DNA of 64,000 nt, taken from assembly GCF_004005375.1 (NCBI RefSeq), contig NZ_RZUF01000003.1:166165-230164 (forward strand), in the 5' to 3' direction. Under the pieces are notes generated by a model. That model searched no databases, was not told where the DNA came from, and worked only from the letters and a program-made list of their open reading frames with translations. The translations under genes and the position numbers were made by a program. Positions within the stretch are counted from its first letter, which is position 1. Every line of letters starts with the position of its first letter. Of this stretch, positions 30,227 to 39,571 are shown in pieces. Source of the DNA: Rheinheimera sediminis. Its GTDB lineage: Bacteria > Pseudomonadota > Gammaproteobacteria > Enterobacterales > Alteromonadaceae.

Positions 30227-30259
30227 GTGAAATACTATATTGTGAATATATCACTTCAC
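30227..30259. promoter_or_regulatory. Candidate IlvY operator
   Basis: A 33-bp imperfect palindrome runs from GTGAA to TTCAC with 12 of 16 base pairs matched, centred in the ilvY-ilvC gap. LysR regulators bind such interrupted dyads between divergent genes. The assignment rests on position and symmetry. Confidence 0.5.
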
Positions 30260-30369
30260 GCAATCATTGCACTGTTTTATTCTCAAAGGCATCAAAACAG
30301 TGCATGACTTCTCTGCCCTGTTACGCTGAGCCCATAGTTAGCCAGCTAAAGAATTCGTTGGGATTTGTT

Positions 30370-31845
30370 ATGAGTAACTACTTCAATACATTAAATTTGC
30401 GTCAGCAGTTAAAACAGTTAGGTAAATGCCGTTTTATGGCCAAAGAAGAGTTTGCTAAAGGCTCTGATTTATTAAAAGGCTGGAAAGTGGTGATTGTAGG
30501 TTGCGGTGCTCAGGGCTTAAACCAAGGCCTGAATATGCGCGACTCAGGCATCGATATTTCTTATGCCTTGCGTGCTGAAGCTATTGCCGCCAAACGTAAG
30601 TCGTTCCAAAACGCTTCTGACAATGGTTTTAAAGTGGGTACTTACGAAGAGTTAATCCCAACCGCAGATTTAGTATTAAACCTGACGCCGGATAAACAGC
30701 ATACCTCTGTTGTAAAAGCTGTGATGCCATTGATGAAACAAGGTGCAACTTTAGCTTATTCGCACGGTTTCAACATTGTTGAAGAAGGTACACAAATTCG
30801 TAAAGACATCACTGTAGTGATGGTGGCGCCTAAATGCCCAGGTACTGAAGTACGTGAAGAATACAAACGTGGCTTTGGTGTACCAACGCTGATTGCAGTG
30901 CATCCTGAAAACGACCCTAAAGGTTTGGGTTTAGAAATTGCCAAGGCTTATGCTTCTGCAACTGGTGGTGATCGTGCCGGTGTCTTAGAGTCGTCTTTCG
31001 TCGCTGAAGTGAAGTCCGATTTAATGGGTGAACAGACCATTTTATGTGGCATGTTACAAACCGGCTCTATTCTGGCGTATGACAAGTTAGTGGCTGAAGG
31101 TGTCGAACCTGGTTACGCCGCTAAGTTAATCCAGTTTGGCTGGGAAACTGTGACTGAAGCTTTAAAGCACGGTGGCATCACTCATATGATGGACCGTTTG
31201 TCGAACCCGGCGAAAATCAAAGCTTATGATTTAGCTGAAGAATTAAAAGTAACTTTACGTCCGCTGTTTGAAAAACATATGGACGATATCATCAGCGGTG
31301 AATTCTCCCGCACTATGATGGCCGACTGGGCCAATGATGATAAGCAGCTGTTCGGTTGGCGCGAAGAGACTCGTCAATCTGGTTTTGAAAACGCACCTGT
31401 TTCCAGCGAGCAAATTCCAGAACAGGATTACTTCGACCGCGGCATTTTGTTTGTCGCTATGGTGAAAGCTGGAGTTGAGCTGGCATTTGAAACCATGGTT
31501 GCTGCAGGTATTGTTGAAGAATCAGCGTACTACGAGTCACTGCATGAAACGCCTTTGATCGCCAATACCATAGCGCGTAAACGTTTGTATGAAATGAACG
31601 TGGTGATTTCTGACACCGCTGAATATGGTAACTATCTGTTCAGTAACGCTGCAGTGCCGCTGTTACGTGATTTCGTCAACACGCTGAGCACCGAGTATGT
31701 GGGTAAGGGCTTAAGCTCTGCTGCCAATGGTGTCGACAACATTCGCCTGATTGCTGTGAACGAAGCAATACGCCAGCACCCTGTAGAGCTGGTTGGCAAA
31801 AAGTTAAGGGGCTATATGACCGCGATGAAAAAAATCGTCGGTTGA
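30370..31845 (+). CDS. ilvC: Ketol-acid reductoisomerase (class II)
   Basis: NADPH- and Mg2+-dependent enzyme of valine, leucine and isoleucine synthesis, converting acetohydroxy acids to dihydroxy acids. The ATG at 30370 gives [14 protein letters not shown] and 491 residues, the long class II size; an in-frame ATG at 30304 would add 22 residues not seen in the family. The nucleotide-binding [13 protein letters not shown] and the [20 protein letters not shown] block are present, with a duplicated knotted C-terminal domain. Confidence 0.96.
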   Translation: MSNYFNTLNLRQQLKQLGKCRFMAKEEFAKGSDLLKGWKVVIVGCGAQGLNQGLNMRDSGIDISYALRAEAIAAKRKSFQNASDNGFKVGTYEELIPTADLVLNLTPDKQHTSVVKAVMPLMKQGATLAYSHGFNIVEEGTQIRKDITVVMVAPKCPGTEVREEYKRGFGVPTLIAVHPENDPKGLGLEIAKAYASATGGDRAGVLESSFVAEVKSDLMGEQTILCGMLQTGSILAYDKLVAEGVEPGYAAKLIQFGWETVTEALKHGGITHMMDRLSNPAKIKAYDLAEELKVTLRPLFEKHMDDIISGEFSRTMMADWANDDKQLFGWREETRQSGFENAPVSSEQIPEQDYFDRGILFVAMVKAGVELAFETMVAAGIVEESAYYESLHETPLIANTIARKRLYEMNVVISDTAEYGNYLFSNAAVPLLRDFVNTLSTEYVGKGLSSAANGVDNIRLIAVNEAIRQHPVELVGKKLRGYMTAMKKIVG

Positions 31846-31891
31846 TAGATTAATCCCAAGTACCGAGTTTTTACGTGGACCTTGGTTGTTT

Positions 31892-31918
31892 GCCCGGCTT
31901 TTTGCCGGGCTTTTTTTT
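31892..31918 (+). terminator. ilvC terminator
   Basis: GCCCGGC-TTTTT-GCCGGGC (31892-31910) followed by eight T, 47 bp after ilvC. Strong intrinsic terminator. Confidence 0.92.
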
Positions 31919-31976
31919 ATTCGCAGCCATCCATGGCGCTCACCCTGTCGGGCCATCGTCGCTTTGCTCCGATGTT

Positions 31977-32035
31977 AAAAATTGCTCCTGCAATTTTTTG
32001 ACCTTCGTACTTGCAGCCGCAGCGTTGTTGACTGC
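31977..32035. repeat. Hairpin and partial copy of the interspersed repeat upstream of mgsA
   Basis: A 9-bp perfect hairpin AAAAATTGC-TCCT-GCAATTTTT (31977-31998) is followed at 32006-32035 by a sequence matching the left arm of the long repeats at 38294 and 63881 (shared CGTACTTG, AGC, GCAGC and TTGTTGAC). The right part of the repeat is missing. Confidence 0.55.
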
Positions 32036-32116
32036 AACAGTAATTACTTTGGTAAAGTGTGCTGAACGCTATGCAAAACCCGGTGTATGCTGGCAGCAAT
32101 CTTAAGGGGGACAACA

Positions 32117-32542
32117 ATGAAATCTATAGCTTTAGTAGCACATGATGGGAAAAAGGCTGAATTACTGGCCTGGGTTAAAGAACACTCAGAATTTTTCCAG
32201 GATAAAGAACTGATAGCGACAGGTACTACGGGCCGTTTACTGAATGAGGCATTAAACAAAGAGGTTTTATGTCTGGCCAGCGGTCCTTTGGGTGGCGACC
32301 AGCAAATTGGTGCTTTAATTGCCGAACAGAAAATTGACTGGCTGGTGTTTTTTTGGGATCCGCTGTCGTCTCAGCCTCATGATCCTGATGTAAAGGCGCT
32401 GATCCGTTTAGCTGTGGTCTGGAATATCCCTGTGGCCTGTAATAAAGCCACAGCGGATTTCATTGTTACATCAAAATTAGTAGGGCAAGACTATCAGCGC
32501 ACTGTGCCGGACTTTTCCGCCCACAACAACAGATTGCGCTGA
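32117..32542 (+). CDS. mgsA: Methylglyoxal synthase
   Basis: Converts dihydroxyacetone phosphate to methylglyoxal and phosphate, a bypass of lower glycolysis under phosphate limitation. The start at ATG 32117 follows a very strong AAGGGGG site and gives MKSIALVAHDGKK, 141 residues. Active-site blocks TGTTGRLL, SGPLGGDQQIGALIAE, FFWDPLSSQPHDPDVKAL and VACNKATADF are intact. Confidence 0.95.
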   Translation: MKSIALVAHDGKKAELLAWVKEHSEFFQDKELIATGTTGRLLNEALNKEVLCLASGPLGGDQQIGALIAEQKIDWLVFFWDPLSSQPHDPDVKALIRLAVVWNIPVACNKATADFIVTSKLVGQDYQRTVPDFSAHNNRLR

Positions 32543-32558
32543 GTCTTTCACCGTTAAG

Positions 32559-33566
32559 TTAAAAGCCTGTCAGTACCAGTTTGCCAATAGTTTGTTGGCT
32601 TTCCAGCATCTGATGGGCCTTACGCAGATTTTCAGCGTTAATTTTGCCAAAGTCTGAGTTCAGGGTGGTTTTTAACAAGCCAGCATCGACCATATCCGCA
32701 ACCTGTTGTAATAGCTGCTGCTGAGCAATCATATCTTCGGTTTGATACAAAGATCGGGTAAACATTAGCTCCCAGTGCAGCGACAAACTTTTGCGTTTCA
32801 TTGGTCTTACATCAATTGGCTCTGGATCATCAATCAGTGCCAGTTTGCCCTGAGGTTTGATCAGTTCTAGTATGTCATTAAAGTGCTGTGCAGTGTGGGT
32901 AAGGCTGATCACATAATCGACTTCCGGCTGACCAAGTGCATTCAATTGTGCTGCCATAGGTTTTTTATGATCCAATACTAAATCTGCACCTAAGGTCTTT
33001 ACCCATTCACTAGTCTCTGATCGTGATGCCGTACCAATCACCTTTAACTGAGTTTTTTGCCGTGCCAGTTGCAACAGCACTGAGCCTACGCCGCCGGCAG
33101 CGCCAATCACTAGCAGAGATTTGCCTTTAGTGTTATGTTCATTCAGTTCAAACCGGTCAAATAACAGCTCCCATGCTGTGATAGCTGTTAACGGCAGAGC
33201 TGCGGCTTCGGTAAAACTTAAGCTTTTTGGCTTAAAGCTGACAATACGCTGGTCCACCAACTGAAACTCGCTGTTTGAACCAGGTTTATCAATAGCACCT
33301 GCGTACCAAACTTCATCACCTGCTTTAAAGTTAGTCACTGCACTGCCCACTGCTACCACGACACCGGCAGCGTCCCAGCCTAACACTCTTTGCTGGCCTT
33401 GGGTGTCGGCGTTACGGCGGATTTTGGTATCGACCGGATTCACAGAAACTGCTTTTACCGCAACCAGCAGATCATGTTCGCCTGGTGTTGGGGTAGGTAA
33501 CTCTGCGTCGTACAAAGATTGCGGATCTGTAGCTGGTAAATTCTGGCTATACACTATGGCTTTCAT
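32559..33566 (-). CDS. Zinc-binding alcohol dehydrogenase family / quinone oxidoreductase-like protein
   Basis: Medium-chain dehydrogenase/reductase, 335 residues, with an N-terminal GroES-like domain (SVNPVDTKIRR, GWDAAGVV) and a Rossmann domain with LVIGAAGGVGSVLLQLAR. The NPVD and AGGVG motifs resemble the NADPH quinone oxidoreductase-like branch, and structural zinc cysteines are not evident. Substrate unknown. The divergent LysR gene 96 bp away is probably its regulator. Confidence 0.85.
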   Translation of the reverse strand: MKAIVYSQNLPATDPQSLYDAELPTPTPGEHDLLVAVKAVSVNPVDTKIRRNADTQGQQRVLGWDAAGVVVAVGSAVTNFKAGDEVWYAGAIDKPGSNSEFQLVDQRIVSFKPKSLSFTEAAALPLTAITAWELLFDRFELNEHNTKGKSLLVIGAAGGVGSVLLQLARQKTQLKVIGTASRSETSEWVKTLGADLVLDHKKPMAAQLNALGQPEVDYVISLTHTAQHFNDILELIKPQGKLALIDDPEPIDVRPMKRKSLSLHWELMFTRSLYQTEDMIAQQQLLQQVADMVDAGLLKTTLNSDFGKINAENLRKAHQMLESQQTIGKLVLTGF

Positions 33567-33662
33567 CTGGATACTCCATTGGATTAATAGAGCTAGTGTA
33601 AAGGCGCTGACTATTTAGAAAAATATGCTAGATTTGGATTCAGTTTCAAAAATAACTTGATA

Positions 33663-34568
33663 ATGATGCTTAGAACCGATGATTTACAGCTTTTTGTATT
33701 AACAGCTGATTTAGGCTCTATTTCCGCAGCTGCACGTGAGCTGGACCTTTCGCCTGCGCTAGCCAGTGTGGCGTTAAAACGGTTGGAGCAGCAGTTGAAT
33801 ACTCAACTGCTTTTGCGTTCTACCCGCAGTTTGAGATTAACCACAGCAGGTATGGCCTACCTGGATTATGCGCGTCAGGCGATCCAGCTATTGGGGCAAG
33901 GTCAGCAGTTATTGCAACTAGGTAAAGAACAGTTATCCGGTGAGCTGACATTGTCTGTACCCTCGGATTTTGGTCGTAACAACCTGGTGCTGTGGCTGGC
34001 GGAATTTCAGCAACAACATGCTAAACTGCAGCTGAAAATCCGTGTCAGTGACAGGCTGGCTGATTTAGGTCGTCAGCCTGTGGATTTGGCTCTACGTTAT
34101 GGTGAGCCTAAAGACTCGCAGCTGATAGCTATGCCTTTAGTGCCGGATAATCATAGGGTGCTTTGCGCTTCCCCTGATTATATCCGCCGTTGTGGCGCTC
34201 CAGAGCGACCACAAGACATTAGCTCGTATCAGGTGTTACAGCTGGTATTGGGTGAGGCAGTGCATAGCAAATGGCAGTTCTGGCTTGACGGGCAATTGCA
34301 GCAGGTTCAGGTGCGTGGTGCTTTAGTGGCAGACGACGGTGACGTGGTGCGGCGTTGGGCTGTGGCTGGTTTAGGTATTGCCTATAAGTCCCGTTTAGAT
34401 ATTCTATCCGACTTACGCTCTGGTGCTTTGGTGAAGTTGTTACCTGACTATCAAACTGAACAAGCGCCTTTGTACTTGCTGGCTGTGCAGCGTCTGTCTT
34501 CCTCTCCTGTGCTAAAAGCTTTATCAGAGTTTTTGCTGCAAAAGCTGCGGCAGCATTGGCATGAGTAG
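33663..34568 (+). CDS. LysR-family transcriptional regulator
   Basis: The N-terminal helix-turn-helix (LFVLTADLGSISAAARELDLSPALASVALKRLEQQL) and a LysR substrate-binding domain fill about 302 residues. ATG codons at 33663 and 33666 are both possible starts. It belongs to the CrgA/DsdC-like branch that often controls an adjacent divergent oxidoreductase, here the MDR gene at 32559. The inducer cannot be told from sequence. Confidence 0.88.
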   Translation: MMLRTDDLQLFVLTADLGSISAAARELDLSPALASVALKRLEQQLNTQLLLRSTRSLRLTTAGMAYLDYARQAIQLLGQGQQLLQLGKEQLSGELTLSVPSDFGRNNLVLWLAEFQQQHAKLQLKIRVSDRLADLGRQPVDLALRYGEPKDSQLIAMPLVPDNHRVLCASPDYIRRCGAPERPQDISSYQVLQLVLGEAVHSKWQFWLDGQLQQVQVRGALVADDGDVVRRWAVAGLGIAYKSRLDILSDLRSGALVKLLPDYQTEQAPLYLLAVQRLSSSPVLKALSEFLLQKLRQHWHE

Positions 34569-34604
34569 AGAGTGGCAAGCTTCAACAATAAAGGATGAGC
34601 ACAG

Positions 34605-35192
34605 ATGACGTGGTTAAACAATGAGGTTTTAGAAGGCGAATTTGTCCGGTTGGAACCTATGGCGCTGGCGCATATAGCAGATTTGCAGCAAGCTGTTGCT
34701 GATGGTGAAAGCTGGAAGCTCTGGTATGCCATGGTGCCGACAGTGGAAGAGATGCCAGCTTATGTGCAAGAGGCTTTAGACAGCAAAGTGATAGGGGATT
34801 CACCTTATGTAGTGCGTTGCAAAGCCACAGGCCAGATAGTTGGTACCAGTCGTTATTATATGGTAGATGCAAAGAGCAGAAGGGCTTTAATTGGTTACAC
34901 CTGGTATGCAGAATCTGTCAGACGCACAGCCATAAATACTGAAGCCAAGTTTTTGTTATTAAGTAATTTATTTGAAAAGCATCAGGCTATAGCCGCAGAG
35001 TTTCGCACCCACTTTTTTAATCACACCTCACGCAAAGCCATAGAGCGTTTAGGTGCCAAAATGGACGGTATCTTGCGCCAGCATATGATTTTAAAAGATG
35101 GCTCAGTACGTGACACTGTGGTCTATTCCATCATAGCGGCAGAATGGCCGACGGTCAGACTGCATTTATTGGCCAAATTAGGCCGTGACTAA
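34605..35192 (+). CDS. GNAT-family N-acetyltransferase (RimJ/RimL-like)
   Basis: 195-residue acetyl-CoA-dependent acetyltransferase. The N-terminus LEGEFVRLEPMALAHIADL and the later RRALIGYTWYAESVRRTAINTEAKFLLLSNLFE and FRTHFFNHTSRKAIERLGAK segments are typical of the RimJ/RimL-type fold that acts on protein N-termini or small molecules. The substrate is unknown. An AAGGA ribosome site precedes the ATG. It may be co-transcribed with the LysR gene 36 bp upstream. Confidence 0.85.
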   Translation: MTWLNNEVLEGEFVRLEPMALAHIADLQQAVADGESWKLWYAMVPTVEEMPAYVQEALDSKVIGDSPYVVRCKATGQIVGTSRYYMVDAKSRRALIGYTWYAESVRRTAINTEAKFLLLSNLFEKHQAIAAEFRTHFFNHTSRKAIERLGAKMDGILRQHMILKDGSVRDTVVYSIIAAEWPTVRLHLLAKLGRD

Positions 35193-35206
35193 GGCGTCAA
35201 ATGTAG

Positions 35207-35236
35207 GATGCAATCGCCACGAAGTGGCATTGCATC
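35207..35236. repeat. Hairpin between convergent GNAT and DedA genes
   Basis: GATGCAAT-c-GCCAC, loop GAA, GTGGC-ATTGCATC: a 13-bp stem with one bulged base. It lies in a 57-bp convergent gap and probably acts as a terminator or REP-like element; there is no U-tract. Confidence 0.5.
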
Positions 35237-35249
35237 ATGCAACATAGAA

Positions 35250-35990
35250 TTAGAACATCAATCCAGATAACTCTTTTAAATACAAAGGCGTAGCCGGGTG
35301 CTGGCTTAATTCAAAACACAAAAATGCCGTCAGGAAGATACTAACTAAAGAACCCCAAAACCAGTGGTGTTTAGGTTTGTCTTGCACTTTGTGCTGCAAG
35401 TATTTTTTCAGCAAGTAGCTGCTTAATACGGCCAATAGTACTGAGCCTGCCAGCAAAGTGTAAAACAAAGTCAGGTTGGTGCCTTTGAGTTGCCAGGCGA
35501 CACCAGCCAGAATACCTGGCAGGAAATAAGCCACAGGCCACAACAAACAAGCCAGGGTTGCTGCCGGAAAGTAACGTGATGGCGGTAACTGCAACATACC
35601 GGCTAACAAAGGTAATAAAGGCCGGCTCGGACCAATAAAACGCCCTGCCACTATTGCCAGCCAGACATTATTTTCTAAAGCGCCGCTGATTTTATTCAGC
35701 TCTTTTTGCTGACGGGATAACCAGTTCCAGCTTTCTAATTGAGGTCTGAACTTACGTCCAGCCAGATAAGACAATGAATCCCCAACTAACCCCGCCACTG
35801 TTGCAGTCAGGCAGGCAGTCCAAAAATCCATTTGTTCAGCACCAATCAATACACCAAAGCTAAACATCAAGGCTGTACCTGGTACCAGCAAACCTAATAC
35901 CGCCACAGATTCGGCAAAAGTCAGCAAAAATAAAATCAGCAGGGCATAAGCCTGATAGTCAGTCAGCAGCTGCTGTAACCATTGTTCCAT
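35250..35990 (-). CDS. DedA-family inner-membrane protein
   Basis: 246-residue polytopic protein of the DedA/SNARE-associated family, members of which are linked to lipid (undecaprenyl phosphate or phospholipid) flipping and membrane homeostasis. The conserved blocks are ESVAVLGLLVPGTALMF, GDSLSYLAGRKF and VAGRFIGPSRPLLPLLAGML, with the glycine-arginine FIGPSRP motif intact. No partner is apparent nearby. Confidence 0.9.
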   Translation of the reverse strand: MEQWLQQLLTDYQAYALLILFLLTFAESVAVLGLLVPGTALMFSFGVLIGAEQMDFWTACLTATVAGLVGDSLSYLAGRKFRPQLESWNWLSRQQKELNKISGALENNVWLAIVAGRFIGPSRPLLPLLAGMLQLPPSRYFPAATLACLLWPVAYFLPGILAGVAWQLKGTNLTLFYTLLAGSVLLAVLSSYLLKKYLQHKVQDKPKHHWFWGSLVSIFLTAFLCFELSQHPATPLYLKELSGLMF

Positions 35991-36189
35991 CTGTTACTCA
36001 CATGGATTGAGAAAAGCCTTTGTTCAATTAGTATCAGGGCTGAGGTGGTCATATTCAAGCAACTTTGCCGCCAGAACCACAAAGAGATCAGATAAATATG
36101 TTGGTGAATAGAGATGTTATATTGTATCATTTCAGCGTTTTCTTTATCGATTCAGCCCACATCTTTGTTGTTACTGGACCCAAAACATC

Positions 36190-38289
36190 ATGCCAACGCC
36201 AAATTTCAAACCTTGTTTTCTTATGTTATCCCTTGGGTTTATTGCCTGGGCCCCTGTTGCTATGGCAGAAAAGGCGGAAGATATCGAACGTATCGAAGTG
36301 CTGTATCGGCAGGCCTATCGTGGTGATATTCCGGCTCAGTCTTTACCTCAGTCCATTACAGTGATCGACAAGAGCCTGTTTCAAGGTAATGCATTAACTC
36401 GTTTTCAGGATGCTTTGGATTTTTCAGCCAGCATTTCCCGGCAGAATAACGGCGGTGGCTTGTGGGATAGTTTTTCGCTGCGTGGTTTTCCTGGCAATGA
36501 AAATATGCCCTCTGGTTATTTAATTAATGGTTTTAACGGCGGTCGCGGTTTTAGTGGTCATCGCGACTTATCCAATGTGGAATATGTGGAAATTTTAAAA
36601 GGGCCAGGTTCAGCGCTTTATGGTCGCTCAGAACCCGGTGGTACTATCAATGTGGTGACCCGTAAACCACAGAAAGAGCAAGAAGGCTATCTGCAACTCT
36701 CTACAGGGCGTTTTGATCAGCATAGAGTAGAAGCTGATTACACTAATGGCGTTAGTGACAATGTGGCTGTCCGCATCAATGGCGCAGTGCAGGACTACGG
36801 TAGTTTCCGTGATCATGTCAGCAGCGAAAAGCAGGTATTTACGCCTTCTGTACGTATTGATCTGGATGATAAATCTGCCTTGTTGTACGAGTTTGAATAC
36901 CAGAAGCAAGAGCAGTTATTTGACCGCGGTATAGTGGTATTAAACGGCGATTTTCATACAGTGCCACGTTCACGTTATTTAGGTGAGCCAGGCGATGGCC
37001 CTACTGAAATTGAGGCCGTTGGTCATCAGTTATCTTATGAAACCAGCCTGAGCGACGACTGGTCATTTTTAGCAGGTTTAGGCTATCGCGACTCGTCACT
37101 GAACGGTTTTTCTTCGGATGCTGAGTTAGCTGCAGCTCGTCAGTCCTTGTTTGATGATGGTAAAACCCTAACCCGGCAGCGCCGTTACCGTGATTATCAG
37201 TCTGAAGATACATCAGTACGGTTTGAGCTGAGTGGCCATCTGAATACTGCTGGTATTGTGCATCACCTGCTGATGGGCGCAGACGGCTACGACTATGATT
37301 TATATACCTTATTGTCACGTTTTCGTGGTCCAAAAGGCACCTACTCTTTAGATATCTTTAACCCTGTTTACGGTGGCACTGCGACTGCTCCGGCGCCTTT
37401 GTATGAGAATCAGGAGTCGCAACAAGCCTGGGGTATCTATCTGCAGGATCAAATGGATCTGACGCAAAACTGGAAGGTCTTAGTGGGATTGCGTTTTGAT
37501 AGCTATCAGCAAGATATTCAGGAGCTGCTAAAAGCCACCCGGTCTGATAAAAAAGGCACACAGCTAAGCCCCCGCATTGGTTTGGTCTATGAAGTAAACC
37601 CGCAGTTGAGTTTTTACAGTAGCTACTCTGAAGGCTTCCTGCCATTAAGCGGTACTGATTACGCAGGTAACCCTTTTGAGCCAGAGTTAAGTGATTCCTA
37701 TGAAATTGGTAGCAAATTTGTCGCAGCCGGTATCACAGGCACGCTCGCTTTCTTTGATGCGAAAAAATCTAATATTCTGACGTCAGATCCAGTCAATGTA
37801 GGTTTTGCTGCCACCTTAGGTGAAGCGACCAGTCGTGGTATTGAACTGGACTTACAAGGTCAGTTGACAGAACAACTTTCGGCTCAATTGTCTTATGCCT
37901 TTTTGGATACCCAAACTGCGACCGATATGATTAACATCGACTGGGCGGTCAATGTGCCAGCTGGCAGCCGTTTGGTGAATATTCCTAAACACAATGCCAG
38001 CCTGATGCTGACTCAGGTTCTGGCTTTGGGGTCTATTGAAAGCCGCTTGGGCTTGCGGGTCAATCATGTGGCGAAACGATTAGGTGATTCAGTCGACAGT
38101 AGTTACATGCTGCCGTCTCATACTCTATTTGGCCTGTCATGGGCTGCTGATCTGGATCAGAACTGGAAAGCCCAGCTGAATGTCGATAACCTGTTTGATA
38201 AATTCTACATCCATAACTCCTATTCGGCGCTGTGGACTGTGCCAGGCGAGCCTCGTTCGTACAAAGTGAGTCTGACCTATGCATTCTAA
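36190..38289 (+). CDS. TonB-dependent siderophore-type receptor
   Basis: Outer-membrane receptor of 699 residues. A signal peptide ends near residue 27 (APVAMAEK). A plug domain follows with QSITVIDKSL, LWDSFSLRGF and VEILKGPGSALYGRSEPGGTINVVTRKP, then a 22-strand barrel ending in SYKVSLTYAF with a terminal aromatic residue. This is the ferrichrome/siderophore-receptor branch (TIGR01783-like). No signalling STN domain and no clear Fur box upstream. The ligand is not known; a DUF1624 gene follows. Confidence 0.93.
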   Translation: MPTPNFKPCFLMLSLGFIAWAPVAMAEKAEDIERIEVLYRQAYRGDIPAQSLPQSITVIDKSLFQGNALTRFQDALDFSASISRQNNGGGLWDSFSLRGFPGNENMPSGYLINGFNGGRGFSGHRDLSNVEYVEILKGPGSALYGRSEPGGTINVVTRKPQKEQEGYLQLSTGRFDQHRVEADYTNGVSDNVAVRINGAVQDYGSFRDHVSSEKQVFTPSVRIDLDDKSALLYEFEYQKQEQLFDRGIVVLNGDFHTVPRSRYLGEPGDGPTEIEAVGHQLSYETSLSDDWSFLAGLGYRDSSLNGFSSDAELAAARQSLFDDGKTLTRQRRYRDYQSEDTSVRFELSGHLNTAGIVHHLLMGADGYDYDLYTLLSRFRGPKGTYSLDIFNPVYGGTATAPAPLYENQESQQAWGIYLQDQMDLTQNWKVLVGLRFDSYQQDIQELLKATRSDKKGTQLSPRIGLVYEVNPQLSFYSSYSEGFLPLSGTDYAGNPFEPELSDSYEIGSKFVAAGITGTLAFFDAKKSNILTSDPVNVGFAATLGEATSRGIELDLQGQLTEQLSAQLSYAFLDTQTATDMINIDWAVNVPAGSRLVNIPKHNASLMLTQVLALGSIESRLGLRVNHVAKRLGDSVDSSYMLPSHTLFGLSWAADLDQNWKAQLNVDNLFDKFYIHNSYSALWTVPGEPRSYKVSLTYAF

Positions 38290-38293
38290 CCCC

Positions 38294-38411
38294 GTCGTAC
38301 TTGAGGCCGTAGCTTCGTTGACCGCGAGCTCTCGCCCCAGTCACATAGGACTTCTATGCTCCTGGGGGCTCACACTCTTGTCGCCTCGCCACAACGTCAA
38401 TTACTTAGGGG
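38294..38411. repeat. Interspersed hairpin repeat, copy A
   Basis: A ~117-bp element begins 5 bp after the receptor stop and is closely similar to copy B at 63881-63996. Its core is CCCCAGTCACATAG, a 5-base loop, and CTATGCTCCTGGGG (38335-38367), with flanking partly complementary arms. It can fold into a long imperfect hairpin and may double as a terminator. Confidence 0.85.
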
Positions 38412-38418
38412 TTGGGAA

Positions 38419-39555
38419 ATGATTATCCGCAGTCGCATCGACAGCATCGATATGATGCGTGGTCTGGTGATGTTGATTATGTTGCTGGACCATGTGCGGG
38501 AGCGGTTTTTTTATCACCTGCAGGTGTCGGATCCTATGGATCTTGATATTACGTCTGTAGGCCTGTTTTTCAGCCGTTTTGCTGCGCATTTATGTGCGCC
38601 GGTATTTGTGTTTTTAACTGGTTTATCGGCTTGGTTGTATGCCAATCCGGCTAATGGCCCAGCGCGTTCCCCGCGTAGCTTTTTGCTAAAAAGGGGGCTG
38701 TTCCTGATAGCATTGGAATGGATAGTGTTGCCCCTTGCCTGGATGGGAAACTATGACACCATTTGGTTGCAGGTGATTTGGGCCATTGGCGTGAGTATGG
38801 TGGTGCTGGCGCTGGTGAATCAGTGGCCAAAAGCTGTGTTGGCTGTGCTGGGTTTTGCCATAGTCTTTGGGCACAACCTGCTGACGCCTATCAATTTCCA
38901 GCCGGATGAATGGGGTTATACACTCTGGACCATTTTGCACGACCGCAATTATCTGGTGAGCGAAGGCGCTATTAAAATTAGGGCCAGTTATCCGGTATTA
39001 CCCTGGATAGGCGTGATTGTTCTGGGGTATCTGACGGGGCCTTTATACAGTAAAACTCTGTCTGCAGAACGTCGCGGCACTTTATTGTTGCAGATAGGAG
39101 CCAGCTGTTTAGTGCTGTTCGTGCTGCTGCGCGGTTTTAACATCTATGGTGAACCCCTGGATTGGCAGTTGTATCCAGACTTTATCACCAGCCTGATGTC
39201 ACTATTAAATCTGACCAAGTATCCACCTTCGTTAAATTTTTTGCTGGTGACTTTAGGGCTGATGTTTTTATTGCTCTTTGCTCTGGAAAAACAACAAGGT
39301 AAGTGGAGCCAAGTACTGGTGAACTTTGGTTCTGCTCCTATGTTTTTCTACATACTGCATTTGTATGTATTGCTGGCGCTGCACTGGGGTTTATTAACGC
39401 TGTTTGGCGCGAATCAGGGAGACAGGTTTGGCATGGAGCATATGGGCTGGATCTGGCTGACCACTGTGCTGTTAGCTGCAGCTTTGTATTACCCAACTAA
39501 GCAGTTCTCTTTGTATAAAAAACGCAGCCAACAGGCCTGGATTCGTTATTTATAG
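38419..39555 (+). CDS. DUF1624 (heparan-alpha-glucosaminide N-acetyltransferase-like) membrane protein
   Basis: 379-residue polytopic membrane protein. The start at ATG 38419 gives MIIRSRIDSIDMMRGLVMLIMLLDHVRERFF; the SIDMMRG..M..MLLDH motif is the hallmark of DUF1624/YeiB-like acyltransferases, with the histidine in the first membrane helix. Further helices and VNFGSAPMFFYILHLYVL near the C-terminus match. It probably transfers acyl groups across the membrane. The upstream gap is occupied by repeat copy A. Confidence 0.85.
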   Translation: MIIRSRIDSIDMMRGLVMLIMLLDHVRERFFYHLQVSDPMDLDITSVGLFFSRFAAHLCAPVFVFLTGLSAWLYANPANGPARSPRSFLLKRGLFLIALEWIVLPLAWMGNYDTIWLQVIWAIGVSMVVLALVNQWPKAVLAVLGFAIVFGHNLLTPINFQPDEWGYTLWTILHDRNYLVSEGAIKIRASYPVLPWIGVIVLGYLTGPLYSKTLSAERRGTLLLQIGASCLVLFVLLRGFNIYGEPLDWQLYPDFITSLMSLLNLTKYPPSLNFLLVTLGLMFLLLFALEKQQGKWSQVLVNFGSAPMFFYILHLYVLLALHWGLLTLFGANQGDRFGMEHMGWIWLTTVLLAAALYYPTKQFSLYKKRSQQAWIRYL

Positions 39556-39571
39556 AGAAGTTAGTTGTAAC

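Noticed and set aside
34219..34578. Open frame opposite the LysR gene
   Set aside because: Antisense to a clear LysR coding sequence, repetitive composition, no homology recognised.
36000..36189. Fur box upstream of the siderophore-type receptor
   Set aside because: A GAT..TATATTGTATCATT stretch at 36114-36131 resembles a Fur site only loosely; too many mismatches to call.
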